Source: Nitrospirota bacterium
GTDB taxonomy: Bacteria > Nitrospirota > Thermodesulfovibrionia > Thermodesulfovibrionales > UBA6898
Direction of reading: 5' to 3'
DNA length: 63,553 bases
NCBI GenBank assembly: GCA_021783515.1
Contig: JAJXTV010000021.1
Span: 1-63,553 of the forward strand
Under the pieces are notes generated by a model, which had not been told where the DNA came from, did not search any database, and saw only the letters and a list, made by a program, of their open reading frames with translations. The first letter of the stretch is position 1. Each line of letters begins with the position of its first letter. Both the position numbers and the translations under genes were made by a program. Shown piece by piece: positions 25,852 to 34,358 of this stretch.

Positions 25852-25882
25852 TAGCCTATGATGAAGGACCGTGATAGCCTAT
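25837..25882 (+). repeat. 23-bp tandem duplication at the end of the MFS gene
   Basis: Two exact head-to-tail copies (25837-25859 and 25860-25882) of a unit beginning GATGAAGGACCGTGATAG. The first copy carries the MFS stop codon; the second is untranslated. It looks like a recent slippage event without evident function. Confidence 0.85.
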
Positions 25883-25957
25883 AGAGATAAAGCGGCTTGT
25901 GATATGGTGGCTTACTTTTAAGGGCGAAACGCATAATATCGATAGGGAGGTCCCTTT

Positions 25958-28384
25958 ATGGATTCAAAGGTGAGGAGTACAGCGGAGTACAAGAAAATCT
26001 CTGTGGAAGAGACGCTTGAGTCCCTAGGGACAACTGCCAACGGCCTTTCACTGTCAGAAGCATCGGAACGCCTTGAGGCCTTCGGGTATAACGAAATAGT
26101 CGAGAAGAAAAAGAACGCCCTGCTTGCGTTCCTGCTGCGCTACTGGGGCCCCATGCCGTGGCTTCTGGAACTGGCGATGGGACTCTCGTTCATGTTGCAT
26201 CATACACTTGAAGGAATTATCATCTTCGTATTGCTCACGGTAAACGCCGTCATCGGCCACCTCCACTCGCGCGGCTCGCAAAGGGCGGTCGCGCTTCTCA
26301 AAAAGAAACTGGCAATTAAAGCGAAGGTATTGCGCGATGGGGAATGGGTCATGCAGGAGTCGAGAACCCTTGTGCCGGGAGACATCATCGCCGCGGGGCT
26401 CGGGGACATCGTGCCGGCCGATGCGAAAGTCCTGAGCGGCCGGCTTTCCGTTGATGCATCGGCCCTGACCGGCGAGTCCCTCCCTGTGGAGGTGCAGCAA
26501 TCGGACATCATTTATTCAAGCGCGGTAGTGCGGAGGGGGGAGGCGAGGTGTGTCGTGGTCAATACGGGCGCCAATACCTACTTCGGGAAGACTGCGGAGC
26601 TGGTCAGGATAGCCAGGCCGAAGTCCCACCAGGAGGCGGTGATGATGGCGATGGTCAAATACATGATGTACTTTGGGATAAGCGCGCTGGTCCTGGTTTT
26701 GGCGTACGGTCTGCTCGCTAATTTGCACGAACACATTGTCACCGTGCTGACCCTGGCGGTGATCTTCCTCATGGGCGCGGTCCCCGTTGCCCTTCCGGCG
26801 GTGCTCACCATCGTCCAGGCCGTGGGGGCGATGGAGCTTGCGGGGAAGGGCGTGCTGGTGACAAGGCTTGATTCGATCGAGGATGCGGCTTCCATCGATG
26901 TCTTATGCTTCGATAAGACAGGGACCATAACACAGAACAGGCTGTCGGTGAGCGATGCCGTTCCTTTTTCCGGAGCGCGCAAGGAAGATGTCGTCGTCGC
27001 GGCCGCATTGGCCTCCCAAAAAGAAGGCATGGACCTCATAGACAGCGCGGTCCTTGAATATGCCAAAACCACCGGCGTTGATCTCAAACCCTACCGGCAG
27101 CTCTCGTTTAAGCCTTTCGACCCTTCGATCAAGAGAACGGAGGCGGTCGTAGAAGTTGAAGGAAGGCGCTTCAAGGCAGTGAAGGGCGCGGCCCAGATAG
27201 TCATGTCGCTCTGCCGGGAGCTGGACCGCGAGACGAAGACGAAGGCAGACGCAATAATCGAGGACTTCTCCAGAAGCGGGTTCAGGACAATAGCTGTCGC
27301 GCGCTCGGAAGGCGATGGTCCGGATAATTTCAAATTCATCGGACTGCTGCCGATGGCAGACCCGCCCAGGCCGGAATCAAAAGACATGATAGCGCAGGCG
27401 CGAAGACTGGGAATCAAGCCGATCATGCTTACCGGGGACAATATGGCCATCGCAAAGGAAATAGCCGGACAGGTGGGGATCGGCAGCAACATTATCCGCA
27501 TGGCCGATATCCAGGGCCTGAGCGAAGAGGAACAGGTCAGGATTGTGGAAGAATGCAGCGGCCTCGCCGAGATCTATCCCGAGGACAAGTATAAAGTCGT
27601 GAAACTCCTTCAGTCGCGGGGCCATATGGTGGGGATGACCGGAGACGGGGTGAACGACGCGCCGGCGCTCAAGCAGGCCGAGATGGGCATAGCGGTGAGC
27701 AACTCCACCGACGTGGCAAAGGCTTCCGCAAGCGTGGTCCTGACCGAGCCTGGGGTGGGCGTGATAATCAATGCGGTTACCATAAGCAGGCAGACCTACC
27801 AGCGGATGCTCACCTGGGTCCTCAACAAAGTCACGAAGGTCATAGAATTCGTCGGGTTGATCACACTCAGTTTTTTCTGGCTCCACGGTATCGTGCTCTC
27901 CCTTTTGGGCATGTCGCTGCTGGTCTTCGCGAACGATTTCGTGACCATGTCCCTTGCAACCGACAGGGTGACCTACACGCCCAATCCGAATATCTGGAAC
28001 GTCAGGAACATCACGCTCGCTTCGCTTGTCCCCGGCATGCTCCTCATTGTGGAAGGTATGCTCGTGATCATCATCGGCAGGAACTATTTTCACCTTGAAT
28101 GGGAGCATCTGCGCACCATGGTCATGCTTAACCTTATATTCAACAGCCAGTTCAGGGTATTGATCGTACGGGAAAGGAGGCACTTCTGGTCGTCATTGCC
28201 CGGCAGGGAGCTGCTGCTTCTGAGCATAGCTACCATCGTCGGATTTGCGCTCCTGGGCGTCTACGGCATCTTTGTTCCGCCCCTAAGCCCCTCTCAGGTC
28301 TTCACGGTGCTGGGATTTTCCGTATTCTTTACGCTCGGCATAGACCTTCCCAAATACTATATATTCAGGAGGTTTGGATTATAG
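25958..28384 (+). CDS. Plasma-membrane H+-type P-type ATPase (PMA1-like)
   Basis: An 808-residue type IIIA P-type ATPase that uses ATP to pump protons. Features in order: N-terminal cation-ATPase domain, actuator with VDASALTGESLPVE, phosphorylation site CFDKTGTITQN (Asp319), nucleotide-binding domain, MLTGDN, and hinge MTGDGVNDAPALKQAEMGIA, with ten predicted membrane segments (AVPVALPAVLTIVQAVGAMEL in M4). The short C-terminus lacks the autoinhibitory domain of fungal/plant pumps. GGGAGG precedes the ATG. Such pumps support pH homeostasis in some bacteria and archaea. It may be coregulated with the preceding transporters. Confidence 0.9.
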   Translation: MDSKVRSTAEYKKISVEETLESLGTTANGLSLSEASERLEAFGYNEIVEKKKNALLAFLLRYWGPMPWLLELAMGLSFMLHHTLEGIIIFVLLTVNAVIGHLHSRGSQRAVALLKKKLAIKAKVLRDGEWVMQESRTLVPGDIIAAGLGDIVPADAKVLSGRLSVDASALTGESLPVEVQQSDIIYSSAVVRRGEARCVVVNTGANTYFGKTAELVRIARPKSHQEAVMMAMVKYMMYFGISALVLVLAYGLLANLHEHIVTVLTLAVIFLMGAVPVALPAVLTIVQAVGAMELAGKGVLVTRLDSIEDAASIDVLCFDKTGTITQNRLSVSDAVPFSGARKEDVVVAAALASQKEGMDLIDSAVLEYAKTTGVDLKPYRQLSFKPFDPSIKRTEAVVEVEGRRFKAVKGAAQIVMSLCRELDRETKTKADAIIEDFSRSGFRTIAVARSEGDGPDNFKFIGLLPMADPPRPESKDMIAQARRLGIKPIMLTGDNMAIAKEIAGQVGIGSNIIRMADIQGLSEEEQVRIVEECSGLAEIYPEDKYKVVKLLQSRGHMVGMTGDGVNDAPALKQAEMGIAVSNSTDVAKASASVVLTEPGVGVIINAVTISRQTYQRMLTWVLNKVTKVIEFVGLITLSFFWLHGIVLSLLGMSLLVFANDFVTMSLATDRVTYTPNPNIWNVRNITLASLVPGMLLIVEGMLVIIIGRNYFHLEWEHLRTMVMLNLIFNSQFRVLIVRERRHFWSSLPGRELLLLSIATIVGFALLGVYGIFVPPLSPSQVFTVLGFSVFFTLGIDLPKYYIFRRFGL

Positions 28385-28418
28385 GCGGACCGGGCAAGGC
28401 GCTGAGTCTACGAGCACC

Positions 28419-29204
28419 TTATGGCGGGGATTGCCTGTTTTTTCTGAGGGCAAAGATGAGCAGCCCCCCCGCGATCATGGCTGAGCTCAGCAGCTGCCCC
28501 ATGGTGAACGGCCCCAGGACAAAACCGAGCTGAGCGTCTGGCTGCCGGAAGAATTCGAGGAAAGACCTGAATATCCCGTAGAGGACCAGGAAGATCGAAG
28601 TGACTACCCCTGTCTTATAGCCGCGGTCCTTCAGTATCCAGAGCACAGAGAAAAGGACTACGCCCTCGAGGAAGAACTCGTAAAGCTGGGAGGGGTGGCG
28701 GGGCAGGGGACCGCCACCGGGAAAGACCATGGCCCATGGAACGTTCGTCACCCTTCCGTAGAGCTCGCCGTTTATGAAGTTGCCGAGTCTGCCGAGGCCG
28801 AGGCCTATCGGCGCGGTGACGATCACGAGGTCCGCGACCTGCCAGAAATCCACCTTGTATTTTCTGCAGAAAAGTATGCCCGCCAGTATGGTCCCGATGA
28901 GACCGCCGTGAAATGACATCCCGCCGTGCCAGAGCTTGAATATTTCGAGCGGGTTATGAAGATAGACCGGGAGGTCGTAAAAGAGGACGTATCCGAGCCT
29001 CGCGCCGAGCAGAAGCCCCAGGATGAGATAAGAATACAGCGTATCGACGAAGTCTGCCGCGAATGCGAGGCCCTTCTTCTTTATCTGATGCCGCACCAGG
29101 AGAAAGGAAGCCGTAAAGCCCAGGAGATACATCATGCCGTACCACCGGATGGCAAACGGGCCGATGCGGATGATGACCGGGTCTATGTTCGGATAGGGGA
29201 TCAC
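28419..29204 (-). CDS. lgt: Prolipoprotein diacylglyceryl transferase (Lgt)
   Basis: A 261-residue polytopic membrane enzyme that transfers diacylglyceryl from phosphatidylglycerol to the lipobox cysteine of prolipoproteins. RIGPFAIRWYGMMYLLGF at the N-terminus, FHGGLIGTILAG and the Lgt signature GRLGNFINGELYGR are clear. The open frame extends to 29372 inside speE; the GTG at 29204 is chosen because it gives the family N-terminus (VIPYPNIDPVIIRIG) and lies 12 bases after the speE stop. The window holds at least one lipoprotein substrate (5379-5696). Confidence 0.93.
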   Translation of the reverse strand: MIPYPNIDPVIIRIGPFAIRWYGMMYLLGFTASFLLVRHQIKKKGLAFAADFVDTLYSYLILGLLLGARLGYVLFYDLPVYLHNPLEIFKLWHGGMSFHGGLIGTILAGILFCRKYKVDFWQVADLVIVTAPIGLGLGRLGNFINGELYGRVTNVPWAMVFPGGGPLPRHPSQLYEFFLEGVVLFSVLWILKDRGYKTGVVTSIFLVLYGIFRSFLEFFRQPDAQLGFVLGPFTMGQLLSSAMIAGGLLIFALRKNRQSPP

Positions 29205-29215
29205 GGGCCCGACGG

Positions 29216-30052
29216 CTACCAGCCGAGCCTTCCGGACATCAGTTTTGCGTACATGTCCCTGGGCAGGAATGCCGAGCGGTGGATCTCGGGGCTGTAATAT
29301 TTCGTCCTGATCCTGTCTTTGCGCCTGATCTCCCGCGGGTCGTGTTTCTTCGAGCCGACCGAAAAAGACCACCAGTTGCCGGCGTATGTCGCCAGCGGGG
29401 CGGTGTAGAGGTCGACCACCGGGAACGCCGCCTCCATCGTCTTTTGGACGTCGACCACCATGTCCTTGTGGAAGTGGAGCGATTCCGAGAGCGTGACGAA
29501 CAGCCCGTCTTCGGTCAGGCAGTTATTGATCGAGCGGAAGAAAGTTCTGGTAAAAAGGCTCTTGGCGAAGCCGACGATGTCGGTGGAATCGACAATCACC
29601 GCGTCGATGTCCGATCGTCTGCTCTTGACGAACTCGGCGCCGTCCATGCACTTGAGCTCAACCCGCTTGTCTTTCATGCCGGAGGCGACGGACGGGAAGA
29701 ACTTCTTCGACACGTCGATGACGTCCCTGTCGAGCTCGATGAAGTAGACCTTCTCGACCGATTTATGCTTCAGCACCTCGCGAACCGTGCCGCCGTCGCC
29801 GCCGCCGATGACGATCACCTTCTTCGGGGCCGGATGGGCGCTCAAGACGATGTGGGCGAGCATCTCGTGATAGAAGAATTCGTCCCTTTCGGTGATCTGC
29901 ACGACGCCGTCGAGCACGAGCACCTTCCCGAAGAAAGGGTTTTCGAAGACCATGATGTCCTGGAATTTGCTCTTCTTTCGGTGCAATACCTTCGAGACCT
30001 CGTAGGAATACTGTACCGGTGCGTAAGGGTCTTTCTCAAAAAACCTTATCAT
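29216..30052 (-). CDS. speE: Spermidine synthase (polyamine aminopropyltransferase, SpeE)
   Basis: A 278-residue enzyme that transfers an aminopropyl group from decarboxylated SAM to putrescine. QDIMVFENPFFGKVLVLDGV, EFFYHEMLAH, VIVIGGGDGGTVREVLKH, VYFIELDRDVIDVSKKFFP and AVIVDSTDIVG (usually DSTDP) are the family motifs. The ATG at 30052 has GGAGG upstream; a longer frame into the decarboxylase gene is rejected. It starts 8 bases after the ornithine decarboxylase gene, so the two make a polyamine operon. No SAM decarboxylase (speD) is in the window. Confidence 0.93.
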   Translation of the reverse strand: MIRFFEKDPYAPVQYSYEVSKVLHRKKSKFQDIMVFENPFFGKVLVLDGVVQITERDEFFYHEMLAHIVLSAHPAPKKVIVIGGGDGGTVREVLKHKSVEKVYFIELDRDVIDVSKKFFPSVASGMKDKRVELKCMDGAEFVKSRRSDIDAVIVDSTDIVGFAKSLFTRTFFRSINNCLTEDGLFVTLSESLHFHKDMVVDVQKTMEAAFPVVDLYTAPLATYAGNWWSFSVGSKKHDPREIRRKDRIRTKYYSPEIHRSAFLPRDMYAKLMSGRLGW

Positions 30053-30060
30053 GGCGCCTC

Positions 30061-31230
30061 CTAAATAAGAACTGTCTTCGGGATAGAAAAGCCGTTGAAT
30101 TCCGAGGCGTAGGAGATGGTATACGCCCCGCTCGAAAGGATCAGCACCCTCCCGCCTATCGGCGGCTCCGGCAGGAGCACGTCCTTGTCGATCACGTCGA
30201 AGCTGTCGCAGCTCGGCCCGGCGAGGGTCCATTTCTTTACGGTGCTCGAACCCTCGACTATGTACCGGTACTTTATTCCTCCGACACTCTCCATCAGGCC
30301 GTTGAACACACCCACGTCGATGTAAAGCCAGTCCTCGTCGCCCCGGCGGGCCTTCCCCGCGGCCCTCGATACGAAGATCCCGGCGTCACCGACGACTGCC
30401 CTGCCGGGCTCGATGAAGACCTTGACGTTCTTGGGGAACTTTTCCCGGATGAGGCTGTCCACATTCTTGTCTATCGAGGGGATGTCGACGACGTTTTTCG
30501 TGTACTTGATCGGATACCCGCCGCCTATATTCAGGACCGTCAGCGCAATTCCCCTCTCCGCCATCCTGTCCCACAGCAGCTTCACCTTGTCGAGGGCGGA
30601 GTTCCAGTTGTAGATGTTCGTGCATTGAGAGCCGACATGGAAGGTCACGCCGACGGGGTCCAGTCCCTTCTTTTTTGCGTAGAGAAGCAGTTCCTCCGCC
30701 TCATCGAGTTCCACCGCGAACTTCTTGCTCAGAGGCCATTCCGCCCCTTCGTTGGGGACCGAGAGCCTCACATATACATTGCAGCCGGGAACGTAGTCGC
30801 GGAGCTTCCTGACCTCGTCTTTTGAATCGAATGCGTAATAGGGCAGGTTGAATTCCCTCAGCATCCGCAGGAACCTGAAGGACTTGATCGGGTTGCTCGT
30901 GATGATGCGCGACGGTTTTACCCCGATAGAGAGGAGAATGGCGAGTTCGCCTTCGGAGGCGATCTCGAAGCCCAGGCCGAGGCTGCTTATCAACTTAAGG
31001 ACTTCGATGTCCGGGTTCGCCTTGACCGCGTAAAAGACGTTCGCGTTCCGGATGTTCCTGCCGATGGAGCGCACCTTCTTTTTCACGACGGCGGTGTCGA
31101 TCAGAAGGTAGGGCGGCTCGAGTTCGGTCGTCTTCAGAAACGCCAGGGCCTTCCTGATCGTGGACTTCGGCACAATATCGGTATGAGACTTGTCGATCCT
31201 GAATCTGTTTTCCACTTTTTTTTCCCTCAT
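30061..31230 (-). CDS. PLP-dependent ornithine decarboxylase (fold type III)
   Basis: A ~389-residue alanine-racemase-fold decarboxylase. VFYAVKANPDIEVLKLI holds the Schiff-base lysine, VTFHVGSQC the His stacking on PLP, LNIGGGYPI and EPGRAVVGDA the phosphate-binding loops, and GPSCDSFDVI the catalytic cysteine and Asp, as in eukaryotic-type ornithine decarboxylases. Being upstream of speE makes ornithine the likely substrate, giving putrescine; a lysine/ornithine dual enzyme is possible. Start uncertain: ATG 31230, or GTG 31215, which has GAGGG at proper spacing. Confidence 0.87.
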   Translation of the reverse strand: MREKKVENRFRIDKSHTDIVPKSTIRKALAFLKTTELEPPYLLIDTAVVKKKVRSIGRNIRNANVFYAVKANPDIEVLKLISSLGLGFEIASEGELAILLSIGVKPSRIITSNPIKSFRFLRMLREFNLPYYAFDSKDEVRKLRDYVPGCNVYVRLSVPNEGAEWPLSKKFAVELDEAEELLLYAKKKGLDPVGVTFHVGSQCTNIYNWNSALDKVKLLWDRMAERGIALTVLNIGGGYPIKYTKNVVDIPSIDKNVDSLIREKFPKNVKVFIEPGRAVVGDAGIFVSRAAGKARRGDEDWLYIDVGVFNGLMESVGGIKYRYIVEGSSTVKKWTLAGPSCDSFDVIDKDVLLPEPPIGGRVLILSSGAYTISYASEFNGFSIPKTVLI

Positions 31231-31295
31231 TTTTTGTCCGAACAATTATTTAAAGACATTTGGATGAAAAATGCAACACATCGCTTTTTTTCTGG

Positions 31296-31301
31296 TAAAC
31301 T
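31296..31301 (+). promoter_or_regulatory. -10 element of the ABC transporter operon (leaderless)
   Basis: CTGGTAAACT ends five bases before the ATG at 31307, with no ribosome binding site and only a weak -35. It suggests a leaderless mRNA. Confidence 0.4.
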
Positions 31302-31306
31302 CTTCT

Positions 31307-32293
31307 ATGCAGATTATCGCCGTACGCAACCTCGTCAAGAAGTTCGGGCAGATCGCCGCCGTCGACGGCATATCCTTCGGCGTCGAGGAAAATACGATCT
31401 TCGGATTTCTCGGGCCGAACGGCGCGGGGAAGACGACGACGATCAGCATCCTCTGCACCCTCCTCGCCCCGACGTCCGGGACCGCGTCGCTGAACGGCCA
31501 CGATTGCCACGCCGAGTCCGCCCTGGTGAGGCGGTCTATCGGGATCGTCTTTCAGGACAGCTCGCTCGACAAGGACCTGACCGCCCGGGAAAACCTCCTC
31601 TTCCACGCCTATCTCTACGACGTCGGCAAGTCCGAAAGGAAGAAGAGGGTAGAGGACGCGCTTGCGTTCGCCGAGCTTACCGACAGGGCCGACAACCTCG
31701 TCAAGACCTTTTCGGGCGGCATGAAGAGGAGGCTCGAGGTCGCCAGGGGCCTTATCCACCGGCCTAAGGTGCTCTTCCTCGACGAGCCGACCCTCGGCCT
31801 CGACCCTCAGAGCAGGGCGAACCTCTGGGAGTTCATTACCGATCTCCCGAAGAAGCACAACGTGACGATCTTCATGACTACCCACTATATGGAGGAGGCC
31901 GAGGTCTGCGACCGGATTGCGGTCATCGACAAGGGCAAGATCATCGCCTCGGGCACACCGGCGGAGCTCAAGAAGATCGTGGGGGGAGACGTGATCTACC
32001 TGAAGACGACGGACAACAGGAAGGCGGTGGAGGAGATCCGGGAGCTCTTCGGCGCCGAGGCGTCCGAGAAAGACGGCGAGATATTCATCTCCACCCTCCG
32101 GGGCGAGGCCTGCATCCCGGCTATTATCCGTGAGATCGGGGAGCGCGTGCTTTCGGTAAGGATGCAGAGGCCGACGCTGAACGACGTCTTTCTGAAGCTG
32201 ACCGGCAAGGAGATACGGGAAGAGAACGCCTCTGCCGGCGACGACATCAAGGAAGCGGTGCGTTCCTACAGGAGGCGGCATGATAGAGGCTAA
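31307..32293 (+). CDS. ABC transporter ATP-binding protein (ABC-2/DrrA type)
   Basis: A 328-residue ATPase. Walker A GPNGAGKTTT (residues ~39-48), Q-loop VFQDSSLD, signature FSGGMKRRLEVARG, Walker B VLFLDEPTLGLD and switch TTHYMEEAE are complete. The ~90-residue C-terminal extension (VIYLKTTDNRKAVEEIREL) is typical of the DrrA/NatA subfamily of exporters. It overlaps the permease gene by 14 bases. The start at 31307 (MQIIAVRNLVKKFG) is chosen over an upstream in-frame ATG because of family alignment. Confidence 0.92.
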   Translation: MQIIAVRNLVKKFGQIAAVDGISFGVEENTIFGFLGPNGAGKTTTISILCTLLAPTSGTASLNGHDCHAESALVRRSIGIVFQDSSLDKDLTARENLLFHAYLYDVGKSERKKRVEDALAFAELTDRADNLVKTFSGGMKRRLEVARGLIHRPKVLFLDEPTLGLDPQSRANLWEFITDLPKKHNVTIFMTTHYMEEAEVCDRIAVIDKGKIIASGTPAELKKIVGGDVIYLKTTDNRKAVEEIRELFGAEASEKDGEIFISTLRGEACIPAIIREIGERVLSVRMQRPTLNDVFLKLTGKEIREENASAGDDIKEAVRSYRRRHDRG

Positions 32294-33047
32294 CGCCGTC
32301 TACGTCATCGTCATGCGGGAGCTCAAGAAGTTCGTCCGGGAGCGGAGCAGGCTCGTCTCGACGATCGCGAGACCGCTCGTTTGGCTCTTCCTCGTCGGAG
32401 GAGGCATGTCGAGGCTCGTGCCGACCGGCAGGGGGGTCTCGTACATGCAGTTCATTTTCCCGGGCATACTCGGGATGACGATCCTCTTCAGCTCGATCTT
32501 CTCGTCGATATCGATCATCTGGGACAAGGAGTTCGGCTTCATGAAGGAGATACTCGTGGCTCCGATATCGAGGTTTTCGGTCGTGGTCGGCAAGGCCACG
32601 AGCGGGATGCTCCTGTCGACGATCCAGTCGGTGATCATCCTCGCCTTTTTCCCTGTGCTTGGTCTGAGCATCGGCCCGTTGCAGATCGTCGGGATCGTCT
32701 TCGTCTGCGCTGTGCTCGCCTTTGCGCTTTCGTCGTTCGGGATCGTGCTCGCCTCATTTTATGACAGCTATGAGAGCTTCAGCGTCATCATGAACTTCAT
32801 CGTGATGCCGATGTTCTTCCTCTCCGGCGCCATGTACCCGGTGAAGCTGATGCCCCCGGTGCTCCGTTATTTCACGAAGGTGAATCCCCTGACCTTCGGC
32901 GTCGACGCGCTCAAACACCTTATCTATCCTCTTGAAAAAGGGCCGATGAGCGCTGATTTCCCGTTCGTCATAGACGTGCTGATCATCCTTGCCGCCTCCC
33001 TCTTTTTCGTGACGCTCGGAGGGAAGGCCTTCGAGCGGAAGGGATAG
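32280..33047 (+). CDS. ABC-2 type transporter permease
   Basis: A 255-residue membrane protein with about six hydrophobic segments and the ABC-2 signature region (FFLSGAMYPVKLMPPVLRYFTKVNPLTFGVDALKHLIY). It partners the preceding ATPase; the genes overlap by 14 bases. Such pairs export drugs, lipids or polysaccharide precursors, and the substrate here is unknown. A_GAGGCGG just before the ATG serves as the ribosome binding site. Confidence 0.9.
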   Translation: MIEANAVYVIVMRELKKFVRERSRLVSTIARPLVWLFLVGGGMSRLVPTGRGVSYMQFIFPGILGMTILFSSIFSSISIIWDKEFGFMKEILVAPISRFSVVVGKATSGMLLSTIQSVIILAFFPVLGLSIGPLQIVGIVFVCAVLAFALSSFGIVLASFYDSYESFSVIMNFIVMPMFFLSGAMYPVKLMPPVLRYFTKVNPLTFGVDALKHLIYPLEKGPMSADFPFVIDVLIILAASLFFVTLGGKAFERKG

Positions 33048-33056
33048 TAAAGACGA

Positions 33057-33845
33057 ATGGATATCGCATTCGGGGTCGTTGTCCACGGAGGGGCGGGAAC
33101 ACCTGAGACCCTCTCGGACGGGTGCAAAGAGGCCTGCCGGGTTGCCTTCGATATTCTCGGGGCGGGCGGGCAGGCGCTCGAAGCCGTAGTCGAGGCATGC
33201 CGCATCATGGAAGACGACGGAAGGTTCAACGCCGGAAGCGGCTCGGTCTTGAGGCTCGACGGCAAGACCGTGGAGATGGATGCAGGGGTGATGGACTCGG
33301 CCGGGAAGCTGGGGATGGTGATGAACATGAGAGGCTTCAGAAACCCTGTGAAGGCGGCCCGCGCGGCGGCGGTCGAAAGGCATGAAAAGATATGCGCGTT
33401 GCTGAAAGAAGGACGCCTGGGCGAGCTGAATCCGCTGTGGGGCGATATCGATTCCTCCTTCTTCGAAGGTCTTTCGTGCGATACGGTCGGCGCGGTGGCG
33501 GTCGATCAAAGAGGTGTCTTCGCTGCTGCGGCTTCCACCGGCGGAGCGACGCCGATGCTGGTCGGCAGGGTCGGCGATACCCCCATGATCGGCTGCGGCT
33601 TCTACGCCGGTCCGGCGGGGGCATTTGCTGCGACGGGTATAGGGGAGGAGATCATCAGGCGGATGCTCGCAAAAGAAGTATATGATAGACTCGCCCGGGG
33701 GGACGATCTCCTTTCCGCATGCAGGGGTGGGACAGGACTCTTTCCGGAGAATATTCCCGTAGGCCTGATAGGGATTTCGCCGGGAGGGTACGCAGCGTCC
33801 GCGAACAGGCCGATGGCGCACCACGCGATGGTGCGGGAACACTGA
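33057..33845 (+). CDS. Isoaspartyl peptidase / L-asparaginase (Ntn-hydrolase)
   Basis: A 262-residue member of the plant-type asparaginase family, slightly shorter than usual (~300). VVHGGAGTPE at the N-terminus, ALEAVVEACRIMEDDGRFNAGSGS, and CDTVGAVAVDQRGVFAAAASTGG, in which Thr of DTVGAVA is the autoprocessing nucleophile, followed by RVGDTPMIGCGFYA. It should self-cleave into two subunits and hydrolyse beta-aspartyl dipeptides, aiding turnover of damaged proteins. It follows the ABC permease by nine bases, perhaps in the same transcript. Confidence 0.88.
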   Translation: MDIAFGVVVHGGAGTPETLSDGCKEACRVAFDILGAGGQALEAVVEACRIMEDDGRFNAGSGSVLRLDGKTVEMDAGVMDSAGKLGMVMNMRGFRNPVKAARAAAVERHEKICALLKEGRLGELNPLWGDIDSSFFEGLSCDTVGAVAVDQRGVFAAAASTGGATPMLVGRVGDTPMIGCGFYAGPAGAFAATGIGEEIIRRMLAKEVYDRLARGDDLLSACRGGTGLFPENIPVGLIGISPGGYAASANRPMAHHAMVREH

Positions 33846-33863
33846 GGGCAGCGGAGGGGCTTA

Positions 33864-34334
33864 GTGGTTCTAAGGAGGAAGATTGAACTGTCCTGTCCGC
33901 CCGGGGCGGTCTGGCCCTTTATCTCCGATCCGCGGCGCATCGTGCTCTGGAACGAAAGGATGAAGACGATCGTTCCGGTGTCGCCCGGGCCGTGGGCCGC
34001 AAACTCCCGCTTCAGGATGCGGTACGGGATCGGGGAGGCGTCGAGTAACTTCCTTTGCGAGATCCTGGAGTATGAAGAGCCTGTCAGGATGGTGATCCAT
34101 CTGAAGGGAGGGGACCTGCCGGCGCACGGATATCTTCAGGAGATCTTCGAACTCGGAGAAGCGCAGGGAAGGACGCTGCTGAAACACGAGGTGGGGATAT
34201 ACGGGGGCGGCCGGAACCTCCTCTCTGCTGCGCTCCTTTTCCTATCGCATCACCTGCCCCGCTCCCGGGGGAAAAAGTGCCTGCGGAGGCTGAAGGAACT
34301 GGCGGAAGGCGGGGGGCGGCCGGATTCGCAATAG
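33864..34334 (+). CDS. SRPBCC (START/polyketide cyclase-like) protein
   Basis: A 156-residue protein starting with LRRKIELSCPPGAVWPFISD and RIVLWNERMK, the usual opening of SRPBCC-fold proteins (a strand, then the helices before the hydrophobic cavity). The fold binds hydrophobic ligands; the ligand is unknown. The C-terminus is basic (PRSRGKKCLRRLKE). The GTG at 33864 has GGAGGGG upstream. It is probably the last gene of the ABC transporter-asparaginase run and converges on argS. Confidence 0.65.
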   Translation: MVLRRKIELSCPPGAVWPFISDPRRIVLWNERMKTIVPVSPGPWAANSRFRMRYGIGEASSNFLCEILEYEEPVRMVIHLKGGDLPAHGYLQEIFELGEAQGRTLLKHEVGIYGGGRNLLSAALLFLSHHLPRSRGKKCLRRLKELAEGGGRPDSQ

Positions 34335-34358
34335 CGGCTGCCGGAACGCCGCCGGCCC

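Noticed and set aside
25837-25882. Tandem duplication as a regulatory element
   Set aside because: It is a simple exact 23-bp doubling that includes a coding end; slippage explains it.
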